Assembly (NCBI RefSeq): GCF_030269545.1
Contig: NZ_BSTN01000011.1
Span: 179,123 to 243,122 of the forward strand
Reading direction: 5' to 3'
DNA: 64,000 nucleotides
From: Actinomadura sp. NBRC 104425
Lineage (GTDB): Bacteria; Actinomycetota; Actinomycetes; Streptosporangiales; Streptosporangiaceae
Below are positions 62,056 to 64,000 of this stretch, piece after piece; the first letter of the stretch is position 1; each line of letters opens with the position of its first letter. The notes under the pieces are model-generated. The model had not been told where the DNA came from and did no database searches. It was given only the letters and a program-made list of their open reading frames with translations. The position numbers were made by a program, and so were the translations under genes.

Positions 62056-62164
62056 GACCCCTCCTCGCCGAAAGCACCCGGCCGATCAGAGGATTATGCA
62101 GCCGGCGCCTGCGGCGCAGCCGCCATGAACAGGTCTCCGCATGTCGGACACCGCTTTCGACCGG

Positions 62165-62974
62165 TTAGGCGCAGGGCTCCCGCCACCGGTCGAGATCCAG
62201 GCGCTTGCGCATCGAACTGAGCCCGAGACGGCGGCTCTGCTCGCAGAAGTCCGACGGCGGCAACTCGTATTCGACGTGCAGGACGGCCTTGCCCGCGCGG
62301 ACGAACGGGGCCAGCCGATCGCATTCGTCGAACTGCGCGCACTGCTCGTTCACGGCGAAGTCGAAGTCGCCGACCAGTTCCGGAATCTGCGGCAGGTCGT
62401 TCTTCAGGCCGACCGACAGGCCGCGCTCGTGCGCCAGTTTCGCGATGATCCGGTTGTAGCGCAGCTGGTCGGCGCCGGTGAGCGCGAACCCCGTGTCGGA
62501 CGCGTAGCCGTCCACAAGATCGGGTTCCACGGCGTCGAACCCCTTGTCGCGGCACATGTCGAAGCGCCGGGCCATGATGGGGACGAGCACGTCGGTACGC
62601 CGGATGTCCAGCCAGCGTTCCCCTTCCCAGCCGTTCCCTTTGCCCAGCACCTGCCGCGGAAAGCGCCCGTAGTCGGGGCGGAACGATTCGGCGGCCCCCA
62701 CATTGACGTAACAGATGACCCGGCGCCCTTTTCTGTGCAGCTCCCGCACGACGTCCGCACTGTTCTCGAACCCGTCGATGTCGTAAACGGGCACGTCCAC
62801 GCTCGTATCGACGGGACTCTTCAGCTGCCACTCCCACGCGGTCCCGGGCGACGGCGCCCACCGTGCCGCACGCCCCCGCTCCGGCCTTTCCGGCGCCGCC
62901 GAACACCCGGCCGAGCCCGCCAGCAGCAGAAGAACGATCCCAACCAGCCGAACACGCCCAGACGAGGAGAACAC
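62165..62974 (-). CDS. GH114-type (endo-alpha-1,4-polygalactosaminidase-like) lipoprotein
   Basis: 269 aa. Lipoprotein signal: hydrophobic VRLVGIVLLLLAGSAGC with lipobox SAG-C. Then the GH114/GHL (DUF297-type) fold: PGTAWEWQLKSPVDTSVDVPVYDIDGFENS, RRVICYVNVGAAESFRPDYGRF, FDAVEPDLVDGY, AHERGLSVGLKNDLPQI. Such proteins are thought to cut galactosaminogalactan-type polymers. The GTG start follows TATAAC plus 6 bp with no ribosome binding site, suggesting a leaderless message. Single gene. Confidence 0.9.
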   Translation of the reverse strand: MFSSSGRVRLVGIVLLLLAGSAGCSAAPERPERGRAARWAPSPGTAWEWQLKSPVDTSVDVPVYDIDGFENSADVVRELHRKGRRVICYVNVGAAESFRPDYGRFPRQVLGKGNGWEGERWLDIRRTDVLVPIMARRFDMCRDKGFDAVEPDLVDGYASDTGFALTGADQLRYNRIIAKLAHERGLSVGLKNDLPQIPELVGDFDFAVNEQCAQFDECDRLAPFVRAGKAVLHVEYELPPSDFCEQSRRLGLSSMRKRLDLDRWREPCA

Positions 62975-63128
62975 CCCGTAGTTATATCGACACCCCGAGG
63001 AGCCTCCGGCCCACTCCACCGATCAACGCAAAACGGCCGGACGCCCCGGCAACATCCGCCTCGCCTGCCCCCGCACGGACGTTCAGGCCGCAGGCGGGCG
63101 ACGGCCCGCCCCAGGCGCGCACTTCTTG

Positions 63129-63202
63129 TCGGGCTGGCGGGATTTGAACCCACGGCCCCCGGCACCCAAAGCCGGTGCGCTACCAAACTGCGCCACAGCC
63201 CG
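63129..63202 (-). tRNA. tRNA-Pro (anticodon TGG)
   Basis: 74 nt. Acceptor stem CGGGCTG/CAGCCCG, D-loop with AGTTTGGTA, anticodon stem CCGGC/GCCGG with loop TTTGGGT giving anticodon TGG, and T-arm GTGGG-TTCAAAT-CCCGC; discriminator A. CCA is not encoded. Confidence 0.97.
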
Positions 63203-63374
63203 TCCATCACCGAGGAGGACAACGCTCCAAGCGGCGACGCGTGCAGTCTAGTGCCGATCAGCCCCGCGCGCTCGCCCCGAAGCGGTCGCACCGCCCACCA
63301 CCGGTCACGGCCGCCCCGGAAAGCCTGTACCCTACGGGATGGCGGCCATGAGGCCCTGCCTCACCGGCCTGCCC

Positions 63375-63445
63375 GCGGGCGTAGCTCAATGGTAGAGCCC
63401 CAGTCTTCCAAACTGGCTACGCGGGTTCGATTCCCGTCGCCCGCT
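63375..63445 (+). tRNA. tRNA-Gly (anticodon TCC)
   Basis: 71 nt. Acceptor stem GCGGGCG/CGCCCGC, D-arm GCTC-AATGGTA-GAGC, anticodon stem CCAGT/ACTGG with loop CTTCCAA giving TCC, T-arm with TTCGATT; discriminator T. It adjoins an integrase remnant and is the likely integration site. Confidence 0.97.
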
Positions 63446-63454
63446 CCCACGACA

Positions 63455-63493
63455 AAGGCCCAGGTGAGAGCCGAAGTTCTCCACCTGGGCCTT
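63455..63493 (+). terminator. Terminator hairpin after tRNA-Gly
   Basis: Perfect 12-bp stem AAGGCCCAGGTG (63455-63466) / CACCTGGGCCTT (63482-63493), starting 10 bp beyond the tRNA. Stem, position and following T-rich bases fit an intrinsic terminator. Confidence 0.75.
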
Positions 63494-63502
63494 GCTTTCA
63501 TC

Positions 63503-63685
63503 TCAAGATCGTTTTTGCTTTCGTGCCCGTTGCGTGCCCGATCGCCGTCGCGTGCCCCTCTGACGCTTGCCCGGCGAGTCGCCGGCGCGGGCTGCCTTCA
63601 GTGCGGCCCCGAGCGCATCAGCGATGAGCTTGTCTCGATCCTGACTGGCGTGTTGGTAGATCAGCGCGGCCCGCGTCGAGGTCAC
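63503..63685 (-). pseudogene. C-terminal remnant of a tyrosine-type site-specific integrase
   Basis: 60 codons beginning TSTRAALIYQHASQDRDKLIADALGAALKAAR, the C-terminal end of phage/ICE tyrosine recombinases with the catalytic Tyr in ALIYQHA, followed by a basic tail ending RKQKRS. The rest of the enzyme (Arg/Lys/His box) is absent; only ~50 bp separates this from the IS256 transposase 3' end. Its stop faces tRNA-Gly, the expected position for an integrase beside an att site in that tRNA. Not functional. Confidence 0.8.
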
Positions 63686-63737
63686 GTCCAGCGGAGTGGT
63701 GTATGAGTCGGCCTCCGCGTGATCCTGTTGCTGCAGG

Positions 63738-64000
63738 TTAAGCGGTGAGTTCTCGGTTGTCGTCCTCGGGGTCTTGTGCGGTGCCGTCGATGACGCGCAG
63801 TCTGGCTTTGGCGAGGAACTCCAGGCCCATGTAGCGGCGGCCCTCGGTCCACTCGTCGGTCTGCTCCATCAACACGGCGCCGACGAGGCGGAGGATCGCG
63901 GTGCGGTCGGGGAAGATCCCGACCACGTCGGTGCGCCGCCGGATCTCCTTGTTCAGCCGCTCCTGCGGGTTGTTCGACCAGATCTGCCGCCAGATCTGGC
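63738..64000 (-). mobile_element. IS256-family (mutator-type) transposase, 3' end; rest outside window
   Basis: Open on the minus strand to the window edge, reading QIWRQIWSNNPQERLNKEIR then DVVGIFPDRTAILRLVGAVL and DEWTEGRRYMGLEFLAKARL. These C-terminal motifs (SNNPQERLNKEIRRRTDVVGIFP, EWTEGRRYM) are diagnostic for actinobacterial IS256-family transposases. Ends TAA at 63738. The IS end lies somewhere in 63690-63735; I could not fix the terminal repeat. It probably broke the integrase gene. Confidence 0.9.

Overview
High-GC, densely coded actinobacterial chromosome, with no plasmid or phage backbone. GTG and TTG starts are frequent, coding DNA has strong G/C at third positions, and the gene content is typical of developmentally complex actinomycetes: paired dynamin-like GTPases, mycothiol-type DsbA, BldD/Nur/PHO-like sites and XRE-TPR regulators. 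The SRPBCC proteins and overall content fit Streptosporangiales/Thermomonosporaceae (Actinomadura-like), but the genus is an inference.

Layout. 0-6.7 kb: end of cobT, a siroheme synthase, two translationally coupled dynamin-like GTPases and an SSB. 7.4-10.6 kb: a membrane diguanylate cyclase with a BldD-like site, convergent with the ABC-F factor EttA. 11.4-16 kb: MerR regulator, ECF sigma factor coupled to a soluble protein with a C-terminal zinc anti-sigma-like motif, thioesterase, small membrane protein, truncated haemoglobin and MscS channel. 16.5-24.9 kb: a small unknown gene divergent from an XRE-TPR regulator across a 24-bp palindrome, then GNAT, methyltransferase, prolyl oligopeptidase, zinc-ribbon, HNH and a secreted Lys/Arg-rich protein. 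25.2-27.7 kb: a decaying patch with a truncated flavin reductase and a frameshifted GntR remnant around an intact amidohydrolase/MerR pair. 27.8-37.2 kb: ilvD, NERD protein, amidase, malQ, pepN.

37.3-43 kb: DsbA-like oxidoreductase, then an ECF-type nickel/cobalt transporter operon (cbiM, PDGLE, cbiQ, cbiO) preceded by a Nur-box-like element, a CooC-type ATPase preceded by a Zur-like element, and rpiB. Together these look like a metal acquisition and allocation block. 42.9-49.7 kb: PP2C phosphatase, Ser/Thr kinase, FMN reductase, orphan histidine kinase, fused acetyl-CoA carboxylase carboxyltransferase. 49.7-51.6 kb: a two-gene SRPBCC operon whose shared domain is an apparently perfect 481-bp DNA repeat, behind a sigma-B-like promoter. 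51.8-63 kb: aldehyde dehydrogenase, luciferase-like monooxygenase, secreted nuclease with a PHO-box-like element and a leaderless start, IPT membrane protein, an unusual nitrilase-fold enzyme divergent from a winged-helix protein, ferritin-like protein, Tat-exported LD-carboxypeptidase and GH114 lipoprotein. The right edge has tRNA-Pro, tRNA-Gly, a tyrosine-integrase remnant and the 3' end of an IS256-family transposase, i.e. the scar of an integrative element at a tRNA gene.

The best candidates for something new are the duplicated SRPBCC operon, the sigma factor/C-terminal ZAS pair, the nitrilase-like/winged-helix pair and the Nur/Zur-marked metal block. All functional names rest on sequence recognition alone; no database search was run.
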